Part shown: positions 39,588 through 47,755 of the stretch, in pieces
Layout: every line of letters starts with the position of its first letter
Numbering within the stretch: position 1 is the first letter of the stretch
NCBI RefSeq assembly: GCF_900250115.1
Contig: NZ_LT984804.1
Coordinates: 1,441,301-1,505,300 of the forward strand
From: Cupriavidus taiwanensis
Lineage (GTDB): Bacteria > Pseudomonadota > Gammaproteobacteria > Burkholderiales > Burkholderiaceae
Direction of reading: 5' to 3'
DNA: 64,000 nt
The notes under the pieces: model-generated
The model's database searches: none
What the model saw: only the letters and a program-made list of their open reading frames with translations
Told to the model about the DNA's origin: nothing
Made by a program: the position numbers and the translations under genes

Positions 39588-41770
39588 TGCCTATTCAAAC
39601 ACTCGACCCGCAGGTTACCGCACGTGCGCGGCTGAACGCGCTCCGATTCAATTGCTCAGTGGCAGAAGCAGCGCAGCTCCTGGCCAAGTGGCAGGTCAGC
39701 CAAGGTAGTCTGCTTGTGCCCATCCCCGTGGCAATGCCCAAGGCCGAAGAAGAGGCTTCTCGCGGCGCGGGGTTTTTCCGGGAAAGGGCAAAGCTTGTGC
39801 GAGCCGAAATCGCGAAGGCGCTTGGACTGGAAGGGGAGGCCGCTTCGAAGCTGTCGTTCACGATGACGGGCAAAGACGCCTGGTACCTGGGCCCTCGCCC
39901 GAAGCTTGACGCTCCGTCGATGCTGGCCGCCGTGGCCGCGCAGCCGGCCAAGTTCATTGAACTCATGCTGCTGAAGGAGCTGATTGAATCCGCGGCCTTC
40001 GAGGAGGACACGTTCGTTCGAGGCGGCTTTGGGCCCAGTGTGTACCTGGGCAGCGTCAGCCAAGCATCGAAGAAGTACCTTCAGTTGGCCGAAGCTGAGT
40101 TCGAGGTCAACATGAAGCACGGCCTCTTGCTGTGTGATGTCAAGTCAAAACGGTTTGCTAGGAAGGCTTCTGCGGACGCAGAGACTGCTGCTGTAACGCG
40201 CCTCGCCACGGCAGGCGAAGGCTACCTCGTAGCAGTGACCCGTACCGTCCCAGGCGACTTTTTCGAGGTCGATGCGCGCAAGAACCCGATGGAGGGACTG
40301 AGCCTGGACCGCGAGAAAATCAGGCGAACCCGAATGTACTACCTCAACGTGCTCACGGAATTCGCGGCTCGCTTGTTCACCAGGGCTGGCATTCCTTTCG
40401 CATGCGAAACCTTCGTTGCGACCCACTACGTAGACGACGCGTACATTCCGCTCGAGCCGCTGGCCAACCTGCAGCGTCCCTTGGCCGTGGTGAACACCAC
40501 AATGGAAGCAATGGACCATGACGCCATTGCTCCTCTGGCGAGGTTCCCCGAGTACCTACCTGACTATCACGTTGCGGGCAACAAGAAAACGCATTTCCCG
40601 GCCCCGGATGTGCGAGTCGCAGATGGTGTACCCGTGCAGCTCGATGGCAGCCTAAATTACCTTTTCTTGAACGGCGAGGGCGATGAGGAGTCGGGGAGCA
40701 TCCGCCTCGCTAAGGGTGGTCCGGGCAGCGACAAGCAGCCGGTACGGCCTGAGGTTGCGTACACGGCACTGGCCAAGGGCGAGGGGAGGGCGGACCCGTA
40801 CACGGAAGCGAAGTTTCACAACCTGCTTGCGCGAGCGACACTCCAAGTATCCACGCAGGGTCTCGACTGCGGTCCCAGGGCGCTTGCGGCGCTCCGACCG
40901 GGCAAGGCGACGGACTCTGACGCACGTCAACTCCAGGAGGCTCTCAAGCGATGCCTCGTGGAACTATCGCTCAAGGAGGTACTGCTGGGTAAAAAGCCCA
41001 TTCTGGTTCCGTCGTTGCCTGACGCTGTCCCGCGGCAGCTGACACTTCTCGCAACCAGGCGAATCAAGAAGCCAGGCCGCCAGGCACCCGAACAGATGGT
41101 AGCGGCTGTCGACGTGACGGTCGACGGCAGTGCGGTGTTGGTGACACGGACTCGCCGCACCCCGTGGGGTAAGCCCAGCGCGTTGTTGGAGTTCGTAGCA
41201 GAGTTTCCCTTCCTGCAAGAGAGCGGCAAAAGCTGGATTCGGGACGGGCAGTTCTGGGTTATTGATGTCAGGACGGGCGACAGGTTGACCGTCTGGGCCG
41301 GCACGTTCGTGCCCAAAATCATCCTCAATGAAACCTATCCAGGCATCGAGGCAGCCATCGCCGCGCAAGACGACCACCAGGCTGCGCTGAAAAAGGAAGG
41401 CGGCAAGGGCCGACTCCTTTCCAAGAGCCGCGATTTCAACTTGCTACCGTACTACATCTCGATGTTCAGACCTGAGCACTCGAAGCACGGCGAGCGAATC
41501 GGGCTGAAGATGCCGGTGCAGGACTGTGGTTCGTGGGTGCGGCTCTTTGTGCCGCCGGAAGGCGGTATCAACGGCTCCGGGGACGCGCTTTCTGGCATGC
41601 GCGACGTGATGCACTACGGCGCCGACGGTGCTGTCAGCAAGGCCGGCTTGCTGGACCTGCCCCTCGTGCAGTTGTATCTGCACACCATGACCAACGGTGT
41701 GCTTGTCGGAGGAGACAATTCGAAGATGAGCGTGCTCGAGAAGCTTGTGCGTTTGGCCTTGGAGAACTGA
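39587..41770 (+). CDS. Large partner protein of the helicase-nuclease, family not recognised
   Basis: 727 residues, soluble, no signal peptide or membrane segment. It overlaps the helicase gene by one base (TAATG), so the two are co-translated. No catalytic motif is certain. The order Y405-x3-K409...STQ (422-424), then LKEVLLGKKP and VAAVDVT (505-511) is weakly like the MID-PIWI order of prokaryotic Argonautes (Y/K-binding pocket, sTQ, first strand of the RNase H fold), but a full DEDX tetrad is not evident. A divergent PIWI-RE-type protein is therefore possible, not shown. Function unknown. Confidence 0.75.
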   Translation: MPIQTLDPQVTARARLNALRFNCSVAEAAQLLAKWQVSQGSLLVPIPVAMPKAEEEASRGAGFFRERAKLVRAEIAKALGLEGEAASKLSFTMTGKDAWYLGPRPKLDAPSMLAAVAAQPAKFIELMLLKELIESAAFEEDTFVRGGFGPSVYLGSVSQASKKYLQLAEAEFEVNMKHGLLLCDVKSKRFARKASADAETAAVTRLATAGEGYLVAVTRTVPGDFFEVDARKNPMEGLSLDREKIRRTRMYYLNVLTEFAARLFTRAGIPFACETFVATHYVDDAYIPLEPLANLQRPLAVVNTTMEAMDHDAIAPLARFPEYLPDYHVAGNKKTHFPAPDVRVADGVPVQLDGSLNYLFLNGEGDEESGSIRLAKGGPGSDKQPVRPEVAYTALAKGEGRADPYTEAKFHNLLARATLQVSTQGLDCGPRALAALRPGKATDSDARQLQEALKRCLVELSLKEVLLGKKPILVPSLPDAVPRQLTLLATRRIKKPGRQAPEQMVAAVDVTVDGSAVLVTRTRRTPWGKPSALLEFVAEFPFLQESGKSWIRDGQFWVIDVRTGDRLTVWAGTFVPKIILNETYPGIEAAIAAQDDHQAALKKEGGKGRLLSKSRDFNLLPYYISMFRPEHSKHGERIGLKMPVQDCGSWVRLFVPPEGGINGSGDALSGMRDVMHYGADGAVSKAGLLDLPLVQLYLHTMTNGVLVGGDNSKMSVLEKLVRLALEN

Positions 41771-41986
41771 TAGCCGCTGCGCTGCGCGCAGATATCGAAG
41801 CGGACTGAACCGCAGCGAGAATCCAGAAAAAGCGGTGGCGCTGGTCTCGAGCAGGAAGCAAGTACAGAGAGGCGGCGGCCGCACGGGCCATTAAACATAA
41901 CGGTTCTTATGCGAATTTTGCATAACCTATGGCAACGCGCATGGGGCAAAAAGAAGCCGTAGCGATTCGCGCTATTCGTCAAGGAT

Positions 41987-42304
41987 CTATTCTGGCCCCC
42001 TGACGATTTCTCCCCACGAAAGTAGCGATGTGGCAGTTGTTCGCTTTATCGGTGCGAGCGCTTGCAGTGCGATGCTGACCAGCTGAACAGGCCTGATAAT
42101 CTCGCGGTCGACATCGTGAATTTTGGCTACCGTGGTATAGATTTCTTGCTGGTCTCCCGCACCTCGCCAAGCTTCTTTCAAGACGGCGCTGTAGTGACCG
42201 GTAGCTTGGGTACCGCTACCGTCATTGCTGATGTCGACGGCAGCAAGCAGCTTAACTGCCTGCTCATCGCCATCCGGCACCAGTTCTATGCGTACCCGCA
42301 ACAT
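41987..42304 (-). CDS. Small hypothetical protein (105 aa)
   Basis: The frame opens MLRVRIELVPDGDEQAVKLL and has the regular alternation of a small beta-sandwich-like protein (VDISNDGSGTQATGHYSAVL). Codon use looks like a real gene. It follows the 107-codon frame at 42329 by 24 bases and runs convergent with the helicase-nuclease operon. I do not recognise the family; similar short proteins occur in phage-like and mobile regions. Confidence 0.6.
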   Translation of the reverse strand: MLRVRIELVPDGDEQAVKLLAAVDISNDGSGTQATGHYSAVLKEAWRGAGDQQEIYTTVAKIHDVDREIIRPVQLVSIALQALAPIKRTTATSLLSWGEIVRGPE

Positions 42305-42328
42305 AGGTGAATTCCTTGTTTAGTCGGT

Positions 42329-42634
42329 TCATTGGGTGGGGTGGGCTTGCTCCATATCGTCAAGCTTGGCTCGAAGTGTTTCCACGAGCCAGCAGACAAA
42401 GCTTTCCCATCCTTCTTGGCTGATGGCTAGGCCTTTATCACTCTCGATCAGAACGCAGGTGGGTAGCTCTCTGTCAGTGAGCTCAGGATGGAGCAGCAGC
42501 CAGCGAGCCAGGATGCTTTCCAACTCGTACGGGACATCCTGGAGATGCAGGTAGGTACCGACCTCAGCTTCGAAGTCAGGAAGCCCGGCCGGCAACCAGG
42601 CCGATAAGAGGCGCATTTTCTGTTGCAGTGACAT
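42329..42634 (-). CDS. Small hypothetical protein (101 aa)
   Basis: The sequence from ATG 42634 starts MSLQQKMRLLSAWLPAGLPD and is mostly helical with a conserved-looking aromatic core (GWESFVCWLVETLRAKL). A TTG at 42652 would add six residues. It is first in a two-gene minus-strand unit with the protein at 41987. No domain recognised; it may be an accessory or immunity-type component of the island. Confidence 0.55.
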   Translation of the reverse strand: MSLQQKMRLLSAWLPAGLPDFEAEVGTYLHLQDVPYELESILARWLLLHPELTDRELPTCVLIESDKGLAISQEGWESFVCWLVETLRAKLDDMEQAHPTQ

Positions 42635-42814
42635 TGCAGATGGCCAAGACAACCCGTTTAGGTCCCATCTGTGATGGTAAAGCGGATTTCAGTGGCCGAG
42701 TCAAATGTTGGCCGAAGTGACCTCAGGGGGAACTGCGCACGGTCGCCAGAGCGCTGCCACTGAAAGTGAGATGGCCAAGGCGGAGCCGTCCAGGGCCGCC
42801 AAGCCATGGTTTTT

Positions 42815-42881
42815 CTTCCCGAGCGGGAAGTTTTGCCCGGTTGACCCAGACTTTTTCACCCAAATCTTCCCGCTCGGGAAG
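42815..42881. repeat. Pair of 16-bp palindromes, inverted relative to each other
   Basis: CTTCCCGAGCGGGAAG at 42815-42830 and CTTCCCGCTCGGGAAG at 42866-42881. Each has perfect 7-bp arms around a 2-base centre, the second is the exact reverse complement of the first, and their centres are 51 bp apart. They could be paired protein-binding sites or hairpins. Confidence 0.65.
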
Positions 42882-42918
42882 GATGAAGGCCGCGCCTCGA
42901 GCGCGAGTCGGTGAACTC

Positions 42919-42947
42919 TTGACGTAAAGCCGTGCGGAAAAGATAAA
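42919..42947 (+). promoter_or_regulatory. Sigma-70-like promoter
   Basis: TTGACG (42919-42924), 17-base spacer, GATAAA (42942-42947). No clear gene follows within 300 bases on the plus strand, so it may be a relic or drive a short transcript. Confidence 0.45.
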
Positions 42948-43008
42948 AAGTGTCCCATCAATCATTGCACGACACTTTTACGTAGAGTTACCGGACAGCT
43001 TTACGTTA
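42920..43008. repeat. Nearly concentric nested inverted repeats with ACGTAAA motifs
   Basis: Outer 18-bp arms (42920-42937, 42991-43008) match at 15 of 18 positions; inner perfect arms AAAAGTGTC (42946-42954) and GACACTTTT (42971-42979) share almost the same centre. The motif ACGTAAA occurs three times in both orientations. Confidence 0.5.
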
Positions 43009-43075
43009 GAGGACTATGCCTGGCGTCTCCATTGCATTCAACCGGGCAGGCTGAATACCATGGGCAGCGCCTCGG

Positions 43076-43119
43076 GCGGACATTTCTACTTAGCCAGAAG
43101 CGGACATTACAACTTAGCC
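43076..43119 (+). repeat. Two 20-bp direct repeats, possible IS21-type end
   Basis: GCGGACATT-NNN-ACTTAGCC occurs at 43076-43095 and 43100-43119, a 24-bp period, 17 of 20 bases identical. Repeated transposase-binding boxes of this type are typical of IS21-family termini; no IS21 gene is present, so this would be a solo end. Confidence 0.5.
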
Positions 43120-43326
43120 GCTACATGTGTGTTTCGCATAATAATCATTATGTTAAATCATGGTTTGTCTGGCGCAACCGATGCGCTCCGACTCACCCTC
43201 CGACCCAGACCCACCCCTAATCTTCCCAGAAGACAAATATCGATACGCGAACTTCTACCTTTGCGGCATACGTATCCCTCCTTACGATCACGTTTCTGCA
43301 ACCGCCCGGGTAACGCTCGCATGGCG

Positions 43327-44193
43327 TCAAGCGCCGGCCAGCCCGCGCTGCAAGGCCGTCTTGAGCATCGAGAAGACATGTCGCGTGACAGGATTGACCG
43401 CGTTGGGACGCGCCCACAGGTAGTACGTCACATCAGGCAGTCGCGGCAAGCCGTCGCTTTCGCCAAGTATGCGCATATCCGCCTGCAGCAGGTCGATGCT
43501 GCGCGCGGTGATGCCCAGCCCGCCGCGCAGCGCTGCTTTGATGCCGATCAGGCTCGGGGCCAGGTAGGCGATGCGCCAAGGCACGCCTGCCTGGCTCAGT
43601 GCCTCGAGCGAGAGTTTGCGGAACAGGCTCGGTTCGTCGGCCAGGATCAGCGGCACGGCCGTGCCGCGCTCGTAGGCGAAGTCGGCGGCGCAGACCCAGA
43701 TCGTCGGCGTGGTGCGCAGCGCAATCCCGTCAAGCTTACTGTCCTCGCGCGTGGACACCGTCAGGTCGATCTCGCCGCGCCGCAGCGACTCCATCAGGAA
43801 TGGGCTTCTGCCGACATGGATTTCCAGCCGCAAGGCCGGCGACGACCGCGCGATATGCGACAGCAGTACCGGCAGGATGGTATCGGCGACGTCGTGCGGC
43901 GCGCCGATCCGCAGCGATCCGGTCAGGTCACCTTCGCGCAGCACGCGCAGCGCCTCGTCGTTGGTGCTGAGCATCTGGCGCGCGTATTCGAGCAGCTTCT
44001 TGCCATGCCGCGTGAGCCGCTTGCCGCGGCCGTGCCGCTCGAACAGGGCCAGGCCCAGTTGCTCTTCGAGCCGTTGCATCTGCTGGGTGACCGCCGATTG
44101 CGTGCGCTGCACTGCCGCCGCGGCCGCGCCAAACGTCTCGTGGTCGGCAATGGCTACCAGGGTGCGGAGCAGGTCGAGATCCAGATTACGCAT
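43327..44193 (-). CDS. LysR-family transcriptional regulator
   Basis: 288 residues with the N-terminal LysR helix-turn-helix ([20 protein letters not shown], residues 9-28, then [17 protein letters not shown]) and a two-lobed effector domain starting [15 protein letters not shown]. It is divergent from the cysteine-dioxygenase-like operon across 125 bases and very likely activates it in response to a sulfur-containing inducer. Confidence 0.9.
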   Translation of the reverse strand: MRNLDLDLLRTLVAIADHETFGAAAAAVQRTQSAVTQQMQRLEEQLGLALFERHGRGKRLTRHGKKLLEYARQMLSTNDEALRVLREGDLTGSLRIGAPHDVADTILPVLLSHIARSSPALRLEIHVGRSPFLMESLRRGEIDLTVSTREDSKLDGIALRTTPTIWVCAADFAYERGTAVPLILADEPSLFRKLSLEALSQAGVPWRIAYLAPSLIGIKAALRGGLGITARSIDLLQADMRILGESDGLPRLPDVTYYLWARPNAVNPVTRHVFSMLKTALQRGLAGA

Positions 44194-44318
44194 TCATTAG
44201 TTCCGCTGATGGGTTTTTGTCACGCATTAAGTGGTTTTCCAACCAGGGGTTCATTACAGTGAAACACGAAGCATCGTTGTATCCCCGAAAAACCGAGATT
44301 GCAAGGATTGATCGCACC

Positions 44319-44906
44319 ATGTCCCTCGCAGCACAGCGCCAGTCAGCCGTTGGCGAAACCATCGCATCCATTAGGAATATCGTAGCCAAAGGCGGTGTCA
44401 CCCGTGAGAGCCTCGCCCAGGTACTGCCGCTGGTGGAGGACCTGGCCGCCCGCACCGAGTTCTGGGGCGAAGCCGACTACCCGCCCCCCGAAGCTAACGA
44501 ACGCCAGGCGCGCTATCTGATTGCCGAGGACCCGGACCAGACCTACGCGCTGTACCTGAACGTGATGCGGCCGGGCAAGCGCATTCCGCCGCACAACCAC
44601 ACCACGTGGGCCTGTGTGGCCGGCGTGAGCGGCATTGAGTTCAATGATGTCTATATCCGCACGGACGACGGCAGCCAGCCGGGTGTCGGCACGCTCGAAC
44701 ACGACCGTACCGTGGAGGTCGGCCCGCGCCACGGCATCGCGCTGCTGCCCGACGACATTCATGCGGTGGAAATCCGCGGCGACGCTGTCATCCGCCATCT
44801 GCACATGTACGGCCGCTCGCTGGAAACGCTGACCGAGCGGCGGACGTTCGACCTGGAAACGGGGCGCTGCCAGGTCATGAACATGGGCGTACAGACCCGC
44901 CGCTAG
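44319..44906 (+). CDS. Cysteine dioxygenase-like cupin
   Basis: 195 residues from the ATG at 44319 (AAGGA 11 bases upstream); an in-frame ATG at 44217 would add 34 poorly structured residues. The iron ligands of the family are visible as [13 protein letters not shown] (two His) and the later IRHLHMYG (third His), in a cupin barrel with [17 protein letters not shown]. Such enzymes oxidise cysteine, 3-mercaptopropionate or similar thiols to sulfinates. It leads a sulfur-themed operon. Confidence 0.83.
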   Translation: MSLAAQRQSAVGETIASIRNIVAKGGVTRESLAQVLPLVEDLAARTEFWGEADYPPPEANERQARYLIAEDPDQTYALYLNVMRPGKRIPPHNHTTWACVAGVSGIEFNDVYIRTDDGSQPGVGTLEHDRTVEVGPRHGIALLPDDIHAVEIRGDAVIRHLHMYGRSLETLTERRTFDLETGRCQVMNMGVQTRR

Positions 44907-45005
44907 ACCGCTGCCCGACGGGGCAGCGCCCCCGCCCCCTTTTTCCGAGAACACCTCCGGATCCTCCGCGTGGCGCGAGGACACCCCCCTTTTCGCCCAA
45001 ATTTC

Positions 45006-46628
45006 ATGAACCAAGCTTCCCAAGCCGCCTGTTCCGTCGTGGATGCCACCACCCTCAAGGGCTGGCTGCACGATGCCGACGAAATCGCGCTGTTCGACGT
45101 GCGCGAGCATGGCCAGTATGGCGAGGGCCATCCCTTCTATGCCGTTCCCCTGCCCTACAGCCGGCTCGAACTCGATGTGGGACGCCTGGCACCCCGCCCC
45201 GGCACGCGTATCGTGGTGGCAGACGATGGCGACGGCGTGGCGCAGGCCGCCGCCAGGGCCCTGGCGCGCCTTGGTTACACGAACGTCTTCGTGCTGGACG
45301 GGGGCATGGCGGCATGGGTGGCTGCCGGCTATACGCTGTTCGCCGGCGTCAACGTGCCGTCCAAGACCTTCGGGGAACTGGCCGAGCATCACTACCACAC
45401 GCCGCGCGTCAGCGCCAGGGAACTGGCGGCCATGCAGGCGGACCCCGGGGCGCCGCTGGTGCTCGACGGGCGTCCGGCCAGCGAATTCCGCAAGATGAGC
45501 ATTCCGGACGCGATCTGCTGCCCTAACGGTGAGCTTGCCTATCGCCTGCGCGACCTTGTGCCCGATGCCACCACGCCCATCGTGATCAACTGCGCTGGCC
45601 GCACGCGCAGCATCATCGGTGCGCAGACGCTGATCAATTTCGGCGTCGCCAATCCGGTTTATGCGCTGGAGAACGGGACCCAGGGTTGGTACCTGAACGA
45701 TTTCGCGCTCGAACACGGCAGCACGGCACGCTATCCGGACAACGGCAGCCCACACGGCCTCGATGCCGCGCGCGATGCGGCCGGGGCGCTGGCACGGCGT
45801 TTCGAGGTGCCGCACATCGAGGCGGCGCAGGCGGCGGCCTGGTTGGCCGAAGCCCACCGATCGACGTTCCTGTGCGATGTGCGTACCGCCGAGGAGTTCG
45901 CCACGCAGACCCTGCCGGGCGCGCAGCACACGCCCGGGGGCCAGCTGATCCAGGCCACGGACCAGTTTGTCGGCGTACGCCGCGCCAGGCTCGTGCTGTT
46001 CGACGCCGACGGCGTACGAGCGCCGGTGGTAGCCAGTTGGCTGCGTCAGATGGGGCACGACGCCGTGGTGCTCGCGGGCGGCCTCGAAGCGGGGCTGGCC
46101 ACTGGCGTGCGCGCCGCGCATGGCCCAATGCAAGACCTCACCGCGCTGCCCGCCGTCAACGCCGCGCAACTGGCAGCTGGCATCGCGAACCAGTCGATGC
46201 TCGCGCTCGACCTGCGCGGCAGCATGGCCTATCGCGCCGGCCACATTGCAGGCTCCCGCTGGTCTACTCGCGCGCGGCTGGCGCAAGACCTGAGCGGCGT
46301 GCCGCAAGACACCACGCTGGTGCTGGTCGGCGACGCGGATGCCGCCGATCCCGCCGAGCTGGCCGCGGCCGACCTCAATGCGCTCGGCTATCGCGACCTG
46401 CGCAGGCTGCAGGGCGGATTTACGGCGTGGCGCGATGCAGGCCATGCCGTGCGCGAAGGCGCCGATACGCTGCCCGATGCACGGTGTATCGACTACCTCT
46501 TTTTCGTGCATGACCGCCACGACGGCAACAAGGCCGCCGCGCGGCAATACCTGGCCTGGGAAACAGGCCTGATTGCGCAACTCGATGCCCAGGAGCTGGC
46601 CACGTTCCGTTTCCCCTCGCTGGGCTGA
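45006..46628 (+). CDS. Four-domain rhodanese-like sulfurtransferase
   Basis: 540 residues made of about four rhodanese modules of ~120. The first has FDVREHGQYGEGHPF and the second INCAGRTRSIIGAQ with an active-site cysteine in a C-A-G-R-T-R loop. The third (LCDVRTAEEFATQTLPGA) and fourth (LALDLRGSMAYRAGHIAG) look structural, their active cysteine loops being replaced. No signal peptide. It likely moves or oxidises sulfane sulfur released by the neighbouring dioxygenase and lyase. Confidence 0.88.
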   Translation: MNQASQAACSVVDATTLKGWLHDADEIALFDVREHGQYGEGHPFYAVPLPYSRLELDVGRLAPRPGTRIVVADDGDGVAQAAARALARLGYTNVFVLDGGMAAWVAAGYTLFAGVNVPSKTFGELAEHHYHTPRVSARELAAMQADPGAPLVLDGRPASEFRKMSIPDAICCPNGELAYRLRDLVPDATTPIVINCAGRTRSIIGAQTLINFGVANPVYALENGTQGWYLNDFALEHGSTARYPDNGSPHGLDAARDAAGALARRFEVPHIEAAQAAAWLAEAHRSTFLCDVRTAEEFATQTLPGAQHTPGGQLIQATDQFVGVRRARLVLFDADGVRAPVVASWLRQMGHDAVVLAGGLEAGLATGVRAAHGPMQDLTALPAVNAAQLAAGIANQSMLALDLRGSMAYRAGHIAGSRWSTRARLAQDLSGVPQDTTLVLVGDADAADPAELAAADLNALGYRDLRRLQGGFTAWRDAGHAVREGADTLPDARCIDYLFFVHDRHDGNKAAARQYLAWETGLIAQLDAQELATFRFPSLG

Positions 46629-46694
46629 ATCCGAAGCGCCTGCAGTCCACGAGCCAGGCCCCACCATCCGCCACAGAAATTTCGAGGTCGCCCC

Positions 46695-47696
46695 ATGTTC
46701 CGTCCGATGTCATCCCGCCTGTCGCGGCGAGTGTTCGCCGCATGCACGCTCGCGCTTTCCGCCGCCGCCCTGGCGCAGCCGCTGGCGCCTGTCAACGGCT
46801 TTCCGTCGCAGCCACTGCGGATCGTGTCGCCGTTCCCCGCCGGCGGCGGCAACGATGCCGTGTCACGCATCGTAAGCACGCGCCTGTCGCAGGTCTTGGG
46901 CCAGAGCGCGGTCACCGACAACCGTGGTGGCGCGGGCGGCAACATCGGCGCGCGCTACGTGGCCGAATCGAAGCCCGACGGCTATACGGTGCTGACCTCG
47001 CAGGTGTCGATCATGGCGGTCAATCCGACGCTGTATCGCACGCCCGGATTCGACCCGGTCAAGCACTTCGTCCCAGTCACGCAGATCAACGCCGCGCCGC
47101 TGGCGATCGTGGTCTCGGAAAATGCGCCGTGGCGGACGTTCGAGGAACTGGCCAGGCAGGCCAGGGCACAGCCGCAGAAGATCACTTATGCCACGCCAGG
47201 CAACGGCACACTGTCGCACCTGGTAGGCGTGGTCCTCGACAAAAACAGCAGCGTGGGGCTGCAGCACGTGCCCTATAAGGGCGCCGGGCCGGCTATCAAC
47301 GATCTGCTGGGTGGGCAGGTCGATGTGCTGATCACCTCGACGTCGTCTGTGGCCGGCTTCATCCAGGCCGGCCGCATGCGGGCGCTGGCCGTGACCAGCC
47401 CGCGCCGGCTGGGGATTTTCGCCAACGTGCCGACGCTTGAGGAACTGGGCTATCGCAACGCACGCTTTGAGGACTGGTATGGCTTCTTCGTGCCGGCCGG
47501 CACCTCGCCGGAACGTGTCGCGCTGCTGAACCGCGCCATCGTCCAGGTGCTGAAGATGCCTGACGTGGTGAAGACCATCAACGATGGGGGCAGCGCCGTG
47601 GTCGCCAACAGCCCGGATGCGTTCGCCGCGCAATTGAAGGATGACATTGCGAGGTGGTCGCAGATCGTGAAACTCTCCGGCGCCCACGTCGACTGA
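46695..47696 (+). CDS. Bug/TctC-family periplasmic solute receptor
   Basis: 333 residues, signal peptide (RRVFAACTLALSAAALAQP), mature FPSQPLRIVSPFPAGGGNDA and DNRGGAGGNIGARYV. GAGG precedes the ATG. It lies 66 bases after the rhodanese gene and 59 before the C-S lyase, so its ligand is probably an organosulfur acid, unlike the carboxylates assumed for most Bug proteins. Confidence 0.9.
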   Translation: MFRPMSSRLSRRVFAACTLALSAAALAQPLAPVNGFPSQPLRIVSPFPAGGGNDAVSRIVSTRLSQVLGQSAVTDNRGGAGGNIGARYVAESKPDGYTVLTSQVSIMAVNPTLYRTPGFDPVKHFVPVTQINAAPLAIVVSENAPWRTFEELARQARAQPQKITYATPGNGTLSHLVGVVLDKNSSVGLQHVPYKGAGPAINDLLGGQVDVLITSTSSVAGFIQAGRMRALAVTSPRRLGIFANVPTLEELGYRNARFEDWYGFFVPAGTSPERVALLNRAIVQVLKMPDVVKTINDGGSAVVANSPDAFAAQLKDDIARWSQIVKLSGAHVD

Positions 47697-47755
47697 GCCC
47701 GGCACGCGACTTGCGGCGACCCCTTGTGCACCTTGCGCCAACCTGCAGCCAAGCC

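Larger units (their letters stand above)
42653..43326. other. Repeat-rich junction at the right edge of the island
   Basis: No supported gene in 674 bases. It holds two mirror-image 16-bp palindromes (42815, 42866), a sigma-70-like promoter with nested inverted repeats (42919-43008), two 20-bp direct repeats (43076, 43100) and a CATAAT-AATC-ATTATG dyad (43138-43153 region). The density of symmetric motifs and mixed composition suggest stacked insertion or recombination events. Confidence 0.6.

Noticed and set aside
42815..43119. Short CRISPR array
   Set aside because: Only two copies of each repeat, spacings too small or irregular, and no cas genes nearby.
44343..46667. 774-codon minus-strand frame opposite the dioxygenase-like and rhodanese genes
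   Set aside because: Long only because of high GC; the opposite strand carries clear rhodanese and cupin motifs.
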